A stretch of DNA of 64,000 bases, taken from positions 148,967-212,966 of the forward strand of contig NW_001865062.1 in NCBI RefSeq assembly GCF_000002865.3, given 5' to 3'. This document shows, one piece after another, positions 29,330 to 39,900 of this stretch; position 1 is the stretch's first letter; every line of letters begins with the position of its first letter. This DNA is from Monosiga brevicollis MX1 (lineage: Eukaryota > Opisthokonta > Choanoflagellata > Craspedida > Salpingoecidae). Position numbers and translations under genes: made by a program. The notes beneath the pieces were generated by a model. That model saw only the letters and a program-made list of their open reading frames with translations. It was not told the DNA's origin and searched no databases.

Positions 29330-31578
29330 ATGACTGAGTCCGCTACAGGTGTCTTGAATCGTGCGATCACGGCAATGGCAACCATCGAAGTACGGCTCAA
29401 GGAGAAAAGCATCGAGGATGCAAAGCTCTACTGGGTGCAGATGCAGCAGAAACGACCTTGGAAGCCCGAGAACCGAATGCCTCCCATTCCCGGCATCAGC
29501 ATTAGCTACCTCAGTGGCCAAGATCAGGCCGAGACCATTGTAAAAATTGGCACCGTCCAGGTGAACATCTCCGGCGAGCGCGACCACAATTGGGAGGACG
29601 CCTGGACCCGAGCATTGACGATTGGCGGCGCAGTTCACTTGCTGATTGTAGGCGACGCAGGCGGCGCAGTTCACTTGCTGATTGTAGGCGACGCAGGCGG
29701 CTTGGACGAACACCTTGTCAACGATGTGCTTATCGTTGCCGGCCAGGCCGGCCTTGCATACGTTGATGTAAAAGCTCTTATCGAGGCATGGCCAAGCGAC
29801 AGCCACGCAATAGCCTTTACACAGCAGCCGAACCAGTTCATCTTGGCGCTTCCTTCCACGGCCGACGATATTAACAGTATTCTGCGTCACAGTGGCGAAA
29901 CTTTTATTTGTGAAAGTCACATCTATTACAGCGGCCACGGTGACACGGATGGCTCCTGGGTACTACCTGACGGTGATCTGTACACAGGCGAGGATTTTGC
30001 ATCGTGTGTGAAGACATGTCCTTCAGCGGCGATGTTCGGATGAATCTCCACCTCAACTGCTGCTTTGCCGCACGCTTTGTGGGGCTTGCCTTTTCCCACC
30101 AGACCACTCAGGCTGAGGATGCGCTGTCCCCGGCGCGTGAGGTCGACGCAAACCCGGCGCTTGGTCGCCTCGCCGCTTTTTTATCTATTACTCAAGAAAT
30201 GCCTCTTGAAGAAGTCAAAGATAAGATGGAGAGCTGTCTGTCTGACCCGAGCAATTCGTTCAACAGTGCTTTGACAAAAAGCCTTGTGCAACTCATCCAA
30301 ACAGAACATCGCGCGTTTCCTGATTTGAAGGTGGAGACGCAGGTTGGCACTGCAATGCTGCACATGGTGCCGTACTCATTCGGCTGGCTGGATGCCTCCG
30401 GGGCCTTTTTTGACCTCTACAACCTTCAAGACAAAGTTGCCAGTATCAAGCCCAATGCTGCTTTCTTGCAGCGAGGTAAAACGCCAACCGCCATGACTCG
30501 CGAAGCGGTCGAGAGCAAGCAACTGCACAAGGCCAAAGCACTGGAGATTTACATCTTTGGCGCTGGTCGTGGTGAAAGCTCTTTCGTGCGTTTTCCCGGC
30601 TGTAACCTCCTCATTGACGGCGGTATTCACAAGAACCCACTGCCCTGCTTTTGGCAACTCGTGCGGCGCCTACCATCTGATGAGCAATTGGATCTCGTTG
30701 TATGTACCCATTACGACAACGACCACCTGAACGGCCTGCAGCGGCTGCTGGACGAGTGCAAGAAGAACAAGGACCTGATTGGCATTGGTCATTTGTACAC
30801 CATGAAGCCTCCAACAAAAAGTAAAAGTAAAAAAGTTGGTCGATCGAAGTCAACTGGCTCCAAGCTCTGGGTCAGTGCTGTCCATCTTCTCGGTGAGGAC
30901 AAAGTGCATAATCTTTGCATTGATCGTAAGGTCTTCTACCCACCCGAACCCGCAGACTCCAAGCTCAAGCTGGAGGTACAAATGCTCAGCCCACCCGACG
31001 AAGCAACCCTTACGAAGGCGACTGAGCTCATGGATGCCGTCGCACGCTCTGCCAGCCCCCCCAACAAGGCCTCTGCCTCACTGTTGGTCACGGCAACGTG
31101 GGGCGATGTGAAACGTCGGGCACTCTTCACTGGTGACGCGCCGAGCCCTTCCGTGGTGGCTGGCCTTAGAGAGGCGACGAATATTCAAAAGGACAAGATC
31201 CCACTGGTTTACGCCGATGCCCCACACCACGGGTCGATGCTCGAGCAGCCGAATGCATTATTTGAGGCCATCGATCCAGAAGTTTTTGCAGTCAGTACAG
31301 ACGGCACCGGCGGACACGGTCATCCCGACCAGACTTTCCTGGACGAGATGAGCGGGATTAAAGAGAAGGCGTGCTGGTTTAACTACACATCTCATGCCCT
31401 TCCGGGAACACGCCGTGCCGGAACCTCAGGCACGCGCCAGAACGCAGTGCAGTCCACCTTCCCCAATGCAAACTACATTGACAATCAGGCCAGGGAGATT
31501 GCCACAGCGGCCTTGCGTGTCATCATTACAAAGGACTTGAACGTATCCCATAGAGTCAACGCGGATGGTACCGAGTAG
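29330..31578 (+). CDS. Caspase-like peptidase joined to a ComEC-type metallo-beta-lactamase fold hydrolase
   Basis: The N-terminal part (29,330-30,043) has a hydrophobic strand AVHLLIVGDA and the caspase/metacaspase His motif HIYYSGHGD followed by GSWVLPDGDLYTGEDF. The next frame (from about 30,004) carries LHLNCCFAARFVG, which fits the catalytic-Cys strand (usually DxCxSG). The C-terminal part (about 30,540-31,500) is a metallo-beta-lactamase fold: LLIDGG, the metal site THYDNDHLNGL, LFTGDAP, DAPHHGS and a late GHGHPDQTF. These match the ComEC/Rec2-like subgroup rather than glyoxalases. The two halves are in different frames that overlap near 30,004-30,043; a very short intron, a sequencing slip or a real break are all possible. 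No conventional intron is clear across 2.2 kb in an intron-rich neighbourhood, and the pairing of caspase and MBL is known mainly from bacterial conflict operons, so I infer horizontal origin. Predicted soluble; no signal peptide or membrane segment seen. Confidence 0.75.
29624..29695 (+). repeat. Perfect 36-base tandem duplication in the caspase-like domain
   Basis: Two identical copies encode GGAVHLLIVGDA twice. This is the predicted first core strand of the caspase fold, so one copy is likely redundant. Identity at every base indicates a very recent event or an assembly artefact. Confidence 0.9.
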
Positions 31579-32053
31579 CAAGATCAACTTTAAGAAAAAC
31601 TCAGACTTCTCTCTCCTCTCTCTCTCTCAAACTCTCTCAAACTCTCAAACTCTCAAAGAAACTCTCTCAAACTCTCTCTCTCTTCTTGTCTTGAAAAAAA
31701 CACTGGATCCTCAATGTCACTGTCAATTTTGACAACAAAAATACTAAAGAAACACGCTGGGCAACAGCTGCACTGTGCCAGACCCATGATCTCACAGGCA
31801 GGGTTGATTATGGAGCAATCGATCAGAGTAATACTCCAACGACAAGAACGAGCACGCAAAGTCGGACACTCGTGTTGCCTCTAGGAGGTCCAACAACACA
31901 GATACACTCAACACGCACGCGTCAACCCAATGTCTGGAAGCAGAGGGCGCAAGTCGGCCACATTCCAAAGGCCGCTCCGTGTTAGAGCAACAACGGTGGA
32001 AAAGAGACCAGATTAAAAACCATCAGAAACAGCAAAAGCAAGAACGCCCAAGT
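31579..32053. other. Convergent 3' spacer
   Basis: Between the caspase-like/MBL gene and DRC4. Dominated by a CTCTCAAACT repeat (about 31,608-31,682); nothing else recognised. Confidence 0.6.
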
Positions 32054-34875
32054 TTAGGCGCTGGTGCTCAGACCACCTGGCGCCCGACCCAAATCTTGCT
32101 TGAGCGACAGATCCTTCAAATCAAACCCCAGTTCCTCGATGGGCAACCCAGCCTCATTGAGCTTGACCTTGACGGCCGACACTGTCTCATTGTGCATCTT
32201 GGCGACCCGCGCCAGCTCAAACTGCAACGACTTGATCATGGCGTTCTTCGACTCCATGATGTCCTAATGATTGAGTCACATCAACATTTGTAAGCCCTTG
32301 CTTGACCATGCACAAGGCACAAGCCCATGCAAAACATCAAAACTTTGAGGAAGCATAAGCCCAGGCCAAAGCCGAAGGACAAGAGACAAACCTCCAGTCG
32401 CTGAGTTACCACGGCTACAGCTGTGGGATCGAGGCTGCTTGATGCCAACACCTCGTTAAGTTGTGCCTCCTGCTCACCCGCATGCATTCAGCCACAAAGA
32501 TTGAGAACCGAAGCGGGATGACAACGCAAAAGCCCCATTCAACGAGCGCGTGGCACATGATCCGCACCTTGGTCTCCAATTCGGCATGAAGAGTCTCCAA
32601 CTTCTTCTCCAGGAGCAGATTCTTGAAGCCAGTTTTCTGCTGCACTTCGTAGATGGAGCGCACAAAGCGATCGTACAGATCGTCGCGTTCCGTCTCGACC
32701 GTCTGAAAGCGCTGGCGCAGCACCTCGTTCTCCCAAGAAAGCTGCTTCAGCTCATCCTCCTTGAGCTTGAGCTGCACCTTGGCAGAGCGCAAGGCTTCGC
32801 GGTCGTGTTCGAGCTTCTCGAGTGACTTGGTAAGCTCGACCACTCGCGCCTCGGCTGCCTTCAATGGCTCAATCAAGCGACGATTCTCTGACACCAGCTC
32901 TGCCATGAGCTTTTCCGTGCGCTGCTCCTTGGTGCGCATACCCTCAACCTGATTTGCACAGATTCAAGGTGAGAAAAGGCGACGATGCGTGCATGATTTG
33001 TGCAACCTGATCGCGCGTACAGCTACGACATGATAGCTAGACTGTATTTGTTGGACCGCAGAGGTCAACGCGCGTGAATGCCGGGCAACAAACCTGCTCC
33101 TTAAGAGAATTGATGAGGGCGAGGTTATTGAGGGTAATATCATTGTAGTAATTTTTAATGTCACCAAAGGCTTGCTCATGTTGGCGCATGAGTGCAGTAA
33201 TCTGCAGATTCTTGCGCTCCTCAATCTCGTGCACCTCCACACGGCGCTGCAGGTCGAGGTCACGGCGCAAATGATCTAGCTGCTGCTCGTATTTGCGCCG
33301 GATGTCCTGTGCTTGCTGTCGCATCTGATCATAGAGCTGGGTTTTATCACGATCATGGTCCAATCGTTGATGTTGTGATGAACGGTGCTGATTGATCTGC
33401 AGCTCCTTCAGCTCCACCTAAGATTAGGCACCAAAGCGCACACACAGACTTGGTCAGATTTCATCAGCCGTTAACAGTCCCGACTCTCACAGCATGCACT
33501 GCTCGTCCTCTGCCCCATTCTCTGCCCAAACTGTATGGGAGAGCAGCAGCAGCAATAACGATAAAAAAAAAAAAACAGCAGCACGTCCAAACCAGAAGGG
33601 AGGCGAGAAACAGGAACGTTGGGGAACAGGCAAATCAAAAGTGAGAGCTGATATGAAATGTTCGAATAACTCACGCGCAAAGAACGCTTTTCATTGCGCA
33701 GGCCGGCTGCTTCCTCCCGCAACTCGTCTTGCACCAGCTTCTTGGCGAGCGCAGCTGGCAGGTGGGAGACAGGCGAGATGAGGTCACGGCACTGCAAGAA
33801 AAGAAAAAAAAAAAGCAGACAAGGGCTGCAAACGCGTTGAGCAGGACGGACCTTCTGTCCGTAGCTCTGCGATTTGGTTCTGGTGCTCATATAACAGATG
33901 CTTCACCTTTTGCTTGTAGACCTGTAGGTGTGTCAATCGCGAAAGGTCATGTCAATGGCGGCATCTCAGAAAATGTGGGAAAAGGCGGGTGGGTGAATTA
34001 CCTTGATCTCCACGGCATGCTTTTCCTCGGCTTCCTCAAGCTCACGATCCTTGTTCCGCATTTCTGCGCGGGCTTCGGCCAATTGCTTCTTGGTAATTTC
34101 CCAGAACGTGTTGATCTTGTCGCGTTCGAGCTGAAAATAGTTGCGCTCCTCGCGCTCCTTATTCACCTCTTCGCGTAGTCGAATGATGGTGGCTTGCATC
34201 TACACCAAACGAAATGAACCCAAATGGAAGCCATTGCAGAGCCCAAGAATCATTGATTCTCAGTGAGCCTGAGCTGGTCATGCAAATCCAACCCACTTGC
34301 GGACGAGCAAGCATGTACACTGGCCCTGTCCAGCGCCAAGCCCGCTAAAGGCTCTTTGAGCTGGTGACCGCGCATGTTGCGGGTCCCAGCGCCAGCATCT
34401 CGATGAAGGTATGAGTTGGTTGCGAGCTGGGCATGCTCACCTCGTCCGGGGAGAGCCCTTGGAGATCATCTTGATCCCCAGCGCCCGCAGCATCATTGGC
34501 GGCAGGCTGCTTGGCCTTGCCTGACTTCTTCTTCTTGGCCTAAACAAGAGGCGCCGGGGCAATGAGCCTTGATCCAGCGCAAATGCGAGACAAGCAGCCA
34601 ATCATGCAGCCATGACCATGCAGGGGTCTGTTATTACAAATGACCAGTTGGCACGACCAAAAGACATGGGGCTCGAACCCCCGGCGGCAGCCCAAGCACG
34701 CGCTGACAAGCACAACGGCGACACCAACAAGGCCACTCGAAAAAAAAGAAAGAAAAGCGGGAAACAACTGCATTCAACCAAGCGGCTCCCGGACGCCGGG
34801 CGGTGAAGCCAGACCAGAGAGCGTATTCCCTCTAAGCCAGCCCTCGTCGCCGGCAGCAGCAGCAGCGCTCACCAT
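32054..34875 (-). CDS. GAS8: DRC4/GAS8, nexin-dynein regulatory complex subunit
   Basis: A coiled-coil protein of the axonemal nexin-dynein regulatory complex, needed for motile flagella. Nearly the whole protein is predicted helical. Exons, approximately: ATG at 34,873-34,875; 34,441-34,539 ([16 protein letters not shown], basic N-terminus); 34,002-34,199 ([20 protein letters not shown]); about 33,850-33,930 ([15 protein letters not shown]); about 33,676-33,792; about 33,093-33,417 ([39 protein letters not shown]); about 32,569-32,951 ([20 protein letters not shown]); about 32,393-32,470 ([15 protein letters not shown]); 32,054-32,263. Blocks [32 protein letters not shown] and [10 protein letters not shown] are nearly identical to human GAS8. 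The phase between the VYKQK exon and the next one is unresolved. Length is about 470 aa, as in the family. The first exon ends right after ATG. Confidence 0.95.
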
Positions 34876-35161
34876 CGCGGCGTTCGCGTCGTCGTCGCTC
34901 GGCCTCAGCGTCGTCGCCAAGGAAAAACTACAGGTGGTAGCAGATGGAATAAAACTGTTCGCAACGAATGTTCTTAACGACTTGCGTCGAGAATCGTTCA
35001 AATTTGCGCGGTCTGTCCTCATTCTCGATCAATTGGTAAACATGAATGCTTTCAGCCACTTCTTTTCCAGTACAATTAATACAATTCCATGTCGCTAGTC
35101 GCTTCTTCTTTTGGGTGAATTTCAAATTTTTGCACGTTGTGTCTCTTTCTCAAAATAAATC

Positions 35162-35192
<31 letters not shown>

Positions 35193-35213
35193 CTCTGTCT
35201 CTCTCTCTGTCTG

Positions 35214-35308
<95 letters not shown>

Positions 35309-35557
35309 ATTTGATTGATTGCAATTTTTTTTTTTTTTTTTTTGTCAGTGTGAACGGATTGTGGCGGTGACGGCTCAACTCGAGGTACTGTGGGGGGATC
35401 TCATCTCTCGCTCAGAGCAGGGCGTAGGCATGGGGGTGAAGTGGTATTTTCACATGGTTGTGAACAGCAAGCGGACCTGGTTGCCTTTTTTTTTTTTTTT
35501 GATGTGACCGGTGACTCACGTGTGACATGGTGGCACGTAGACTCACGACCCTGCATC
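34876..35557. other. Divergent promoter spacer between DRC4 and NTF2
   Basis: Contains a CT/CTGT microsatellite (about 35,157-35,305) and two T runs (about 35,327-35,343 and 35,487-35,501). No gene is seen. Confidence 0.6.
35157..35305 (+). repeat. (CT)n microsatellite with periodic CTGT interruptions
   Basis: A higher-order pattern of CTCTGTCTGTCT blocks is followed by about 30 uninterrupted CT units. Confidence 0.97.
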
Positions 35558-36296
35558 ATGAACCCCGAATTCGACAACATTGGCAAGTCCTTTGTCGCCC
35601 ACTACTACCAACAGTTCAAGGAGAACCGCCCCAACCTGGTCTCACTCTATCAGGATGACTCGCTCATGTCCTTTGAGGGTTCCCAGGCCCAGGGCCTTCA
35701 GGGCATTCACGAAAAGCTCAAGGTTGGTTCGCCAGCCAATCGATCAAGCGCCACCCGGACCATGCCTTGCTTTTGCTTTTTTCTTTCTGGGATGCAATAC
35801 TACAAAAAAAAAAGGAAACCCCCATGCCTGTGTCTCTTGCCACTCGTGTGCGGCCAGGATGATCGGGCATATGGCGGCATTTGCCTCGCGCCCGTGTTTC
35901 GACCTGTGGCTGGCATCTGTGCTTTTGCGACCGCGCCTGCCCACTCATGCCTTTTTTTTTTTTTCTGCTCCTTATTATCAACAGAGCCTCTCCTTTGGCA
36001 CAGTTGAGTTCAGCTTCACAGAGATTGATTGCCAACCTCGCGCTGATGGCGGCATTGTTGTTGGTGTCCTGGGCCAAATCCAGGTCAGTGTCGATTACAG
36101 TAGGAAATCCAGGCAGTGTCGGCTTCTGCACCAACTTTGACTCACGCCACGCTGAAACAATGGGTATATGCTACAACAATAGACCGATGAAGACCCTGTC
36201 AAGGGCTTCTCCCAGTGCTTCGTTCTGGCTCCTACAGCCTCGGGATCATTCTACGTCCAAAACGACATTTTCCGTCTGCACTTGCACCACTTTTAA
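35558..36296 (+). CDS. NUTF2: Nuclear transport factor 2
   Basis: A small homodimer that carries Ran-GDP into the nucleus and binds FG nucleoporins. Three exons, 35,558-35,722, 35,985-36,083 and 36,183-36,296, give 125 aa (human 127). The cone-fold landmarks are present: GKSFVAHYYQQFKENRPNL, SLYQDDSLMSFEG, GIVVGVLGQIQTDEDPVKGFSQCFVL, and the C-terminal FYVQNDIFRLHLHHF. The DEDPVKGFSQ loop corresponds to the Ran-GDP contact region of the family. All three introns and exons are in phase. The start is the first in-frame ATG before conserved sequence. A possible AATAAA poly(A) signal lies at about 36,619. Confidence 0.96.
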
Positions 36297-36990
36297 GCAA
36301 CAAACCTGCGCTTCATCGCATCTACCTCAACCTCTGATGACTCCCATTGAGAAGATGGAAGGAAACATCCCCACAAAGCCAAAATGTCTGTTTACCCGCT
36401 TTCCTCAGACTCTTTTCTCGACATCAAGACGACTTGCTCCTCCATCATCAGCTTCGTTGTGGGCAGCCGAGCTGCCACGCCAGCCACGCAAGTCGCCTTA
36501 ATGTGCTGCCCTGCCATTGGTTTACCGCTTCGCTTTCGCCCCCACCCCACCTCCTCTTGTGTTGGCAGCAACATGCACAATCGTACAGCAAACAGATTCA
36601 GATTCGGCTGGACTTGTGAATAAATGCATCATGATGGGATGGGATTGGACCAAGCCTTCATGTCATCAATTTGGAAACAATGCTGCAGCAGAGGCAGGCA
36701 CTTCCGTTCTGACTGTTTGCTGTTTTGTTGGGAATGCCATTCACCGGAAGGAGATTTAGGGATCAAGCACATCATTTGAACAGGTACGTTGATAGACAGA
36801 CACAAGTGACACGACTAGAAACACGGACACAGATACCCAATGTACAAGCAACCGCTTCCCCTCCACACCCACGGTCAAATGGGCGCGAAGCAGATTATTG
36901 ATCATCCTCGAAAAGCCAAGAGATCGATTTTGTAGCGATTTTGTAGCGGGCTTTTGCAGTAAACCAAGAGAGTGGTGTAAGGTGCATGGC
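36297..36990. other. Convergent 3' spacer
   Basis: Between NTF2 and lectin gene B. No domain-bearing frame; an AATAAA hexamer occurs at about 36,619-36,624. Confidence 0.6.
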
Positions 36991-39900
36991 TTAGCCAATC
37001 GAGAGGGTCGATGTTGGTGCAGCATTGAGGCAGAGAGACACCATGTCAATGGCGTAGCAGGCCCCTTGGCCGGTGAAGCTAAAGCCGAAGCGCACGGGCT
37101 CACCATTCATGCTAGCGGGGGGGATAAAGTCAAGGTAAAACTGATCAAAGCTGTCGACCGGGATGCTGCCGCTGGGGATCTCGGCTGAGGCAGCCAAGGT
37201 GTTGTTATCAAAGCGGAAGTCAAGAGACACAGAGCAGTTGTACTCCTGGAAGCGCGAAGCTCCAACATAAGCGCTGAGGGTGTATTCCATCGTTGAATCG
37301 TAGGTAATGGAATCGTCTTGCCAGACTCCGTACGCGGCGTCTTGGACATCAAACACGTACAAGTACTGGCTGCCAAACGGCGTGGTCTCGGGACCCAGCT
37401 CTGAGCCCTCTTCAAGGATGCGAACCGACGCAGAATCGGTGGAAAAGTTCCAACCAGCAGTCATCAAGGGGTAAACTGCCTCATAGGTCACATCATAGTC
37501 CTCAAAGCTGGGATCAACGACGCGAGCGCAGTTGGAGTCATCAAGCGCGTTGGTCGTGGTTGGAATGGACGTGGTGGCATCACCATAGACGCAGACGGCA
37601 ACATTGTCCACACCCGGTGAGAGACCGGCACCCAAGAAGGAGATGGCAATAGTGATATCAGTACCAATGTAACTGGCCGAGGCAGGCGTCTTGAAGTACA
37701 GGGTGACGTGCTCGCCGGTGACAGGGATGCCCTCACGCGACCAAGAGTGCACTGCAATAGTGACGTTGTTGGCATCACGGAACTCGAGCGAAACGATGCT
37801 GCTGCAAGACACGCATGATGTGCGGTACAAGTCTGCCTCGAGCTTGTAGAGAGTATTGGCGGCATACTGATCGGCGAGCACCTGCTGGACACCATTGCCG
37901 TCGTTGACTGATTCGAACAAAACCAGATACTGGGTGGGGGTACCAGTGGGAGCGTTGGAGTAGCTCTCATCCGCAATAAAGAATGGCAAGCTGTTATTGA
38001 AGTTCCAAACTCCGGGCACAAATTCAGTCTCGCCACCAACTACAGTCGTCGCCTCGAAATCATTGTCACTGACGCTGATCGGTGAGCAGTACCTGGACAA
38101 GGCGAAAGAAAGGAAGTAAGAGTCGTGGCGTTGTGATTGTCAGCTGAAAACCACCAAGCACAAGCACAATTTATGTCAAGAACATACCCAGTAAGAGTGG
38201 TGGTGCTGGTCGTGGTGGTGCTGGTCGTGCTAGTTGTGGTTGTGGTGAAAAAGCCTGGCTGGTTATCGCGGCAGACTCGGACGTTGTCGAGCGCTGGAGA
38301 AGGTCCCGTACCAGTCAGTGTCACACCAATGCGAACACGCTGCAGCAAGTAGGCCGCGTTGGAAGGAACCGTAAACTCCAATGAGTACTCGGTGAAGGTA
38401 GTCGTCAAAATGTCGGTCAGCGCGTTGGAAGCCAACACATTGTCGTCTTGATCGCGGAACTCCAGGGTCGGGTTGCTGTTGTACGTCACGTTGTCAGAGC
38501 CAGCGATGGACACGTAGAAGGTGATGGTTTCATCGGGGCGGTAGATGATGTCCAGATCCTGCCAGATGCCTGCAGTCGAGCTGGCAGAGCGGAAGGCATA
38601 CGCGTACTGGTCGCCATAGGGAGTCGAAGCGGGACCCACGGCACCAGGTGCCAGGACGACGCGGAAGGATGACTGGCTATCCTGTGTCCAAGATGAAGAC
38701 GACAGAAGGACCTCGCCACTCTCCACATAAACATCCTCAAAGCTGTGGTCGCCGACAGCGACGCACTCGTCACCAGCGGTCGTTGTGGCCGCCGAAGTCG
38801 TGCTTGGGGGTGCGGTGGTCGTGGTTACGAAGCTGTCAGTGCTCAGACAGATGAAACCAACAGCGGGGCTGAAGCCCGACCCACCAAAGCGAATACCAAC
38901 ACGCACATCCTCACCAATGAGGCAGTTATCGGGACGGCAGGGGAACTCCAGACTGACGCTCATGACTTCGTTGCTGGTGGTGAAAGCTGAGTAGGGAATC
39001 GTCTTGGAAGCCACAACTGTGTTGTCACCGGTGCGAAGCTCGATGGATACCAAGCTGGGCTGCTTGTCAAAGGTGCCAACGCCAACGATAGCGGAAACTT
39101 GGTAAAGAGTGTAGGCTTCATACGACAAAGGAGAATCTTGCCAGATGCCCTCACCCGTGGTGTTGCTCTCAAGAGTATACACAAACTGTGAGCCATTGAC
39201 GTTTGTGGTGGAGAAGTAGTCACTAGGAGTTTCCGTCGTGCCAATCTTGATGTTTGAGTCCACCGTCCAGAATGTGGGGCAGGTAAAGTCACCATCAGAT
39301 GAAACGTAATCATACTCAAAGCTGCTATCATTCAAGTACTGGCACACTTCCAGGAGAGCGGTGCTGGTCGAAGACGTGGAAGAAGTCGATGATGTTGAGG
39401 ATGTCGAGGATGTTGTGGAGGTAGAGGAGGTGGACGAGGTCGATGAGGTTGACGAAGTTGAAGACGTGGATGAGGTGGATGAGGTGGACGACGTGGACGA
39501 GGTGGAACTGGTCGATGAGGTTGAAGAAGTAGAGGTGGTCGATGAGGTTGACGAAGTTGACGACGTCGATGAGGTGGAAGTAGTGGACGACGTCGATGAG
39601 GTTGAGGTGGTGGACGAGGTCGATGAGGTTGATGAAGTGGACGACGTGGATGAGGTCGATGAAGTTGATGAGGTCGATGAGGTGGAAGTGGTGGACGAGG
39701 TCGATGAGGTTGATGAAGTTGACGACGTGGATGAGGTTGAGGTGGTGGACGAGGTCGATGAGGTGGAAGTGGTGGACGAGGTCGATGAGGTGGAAGTGGT
39801 GGACGAGGTCGATGAGGTTGATGAGGTGGACGAAGTCGACGACGTCGATGAAGTTGACGATGTCGATGAGGTTGAGGTGGTGGACGACGTGGAGGTTGTC

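Noticed and set aside
34655-34700. A tRNA-like T-arm (GGTTCGAGCCCC on the minus strand)
   Set aside because: The T stem has a mismatch, and no matching acceptor, D or anticodon arms could be drawn upstream.
36347-36619. Open frames downstream of NTF2
   Set aside because: They follow the NTF2 stop with no splice support and look like 3' UTR or spacer.
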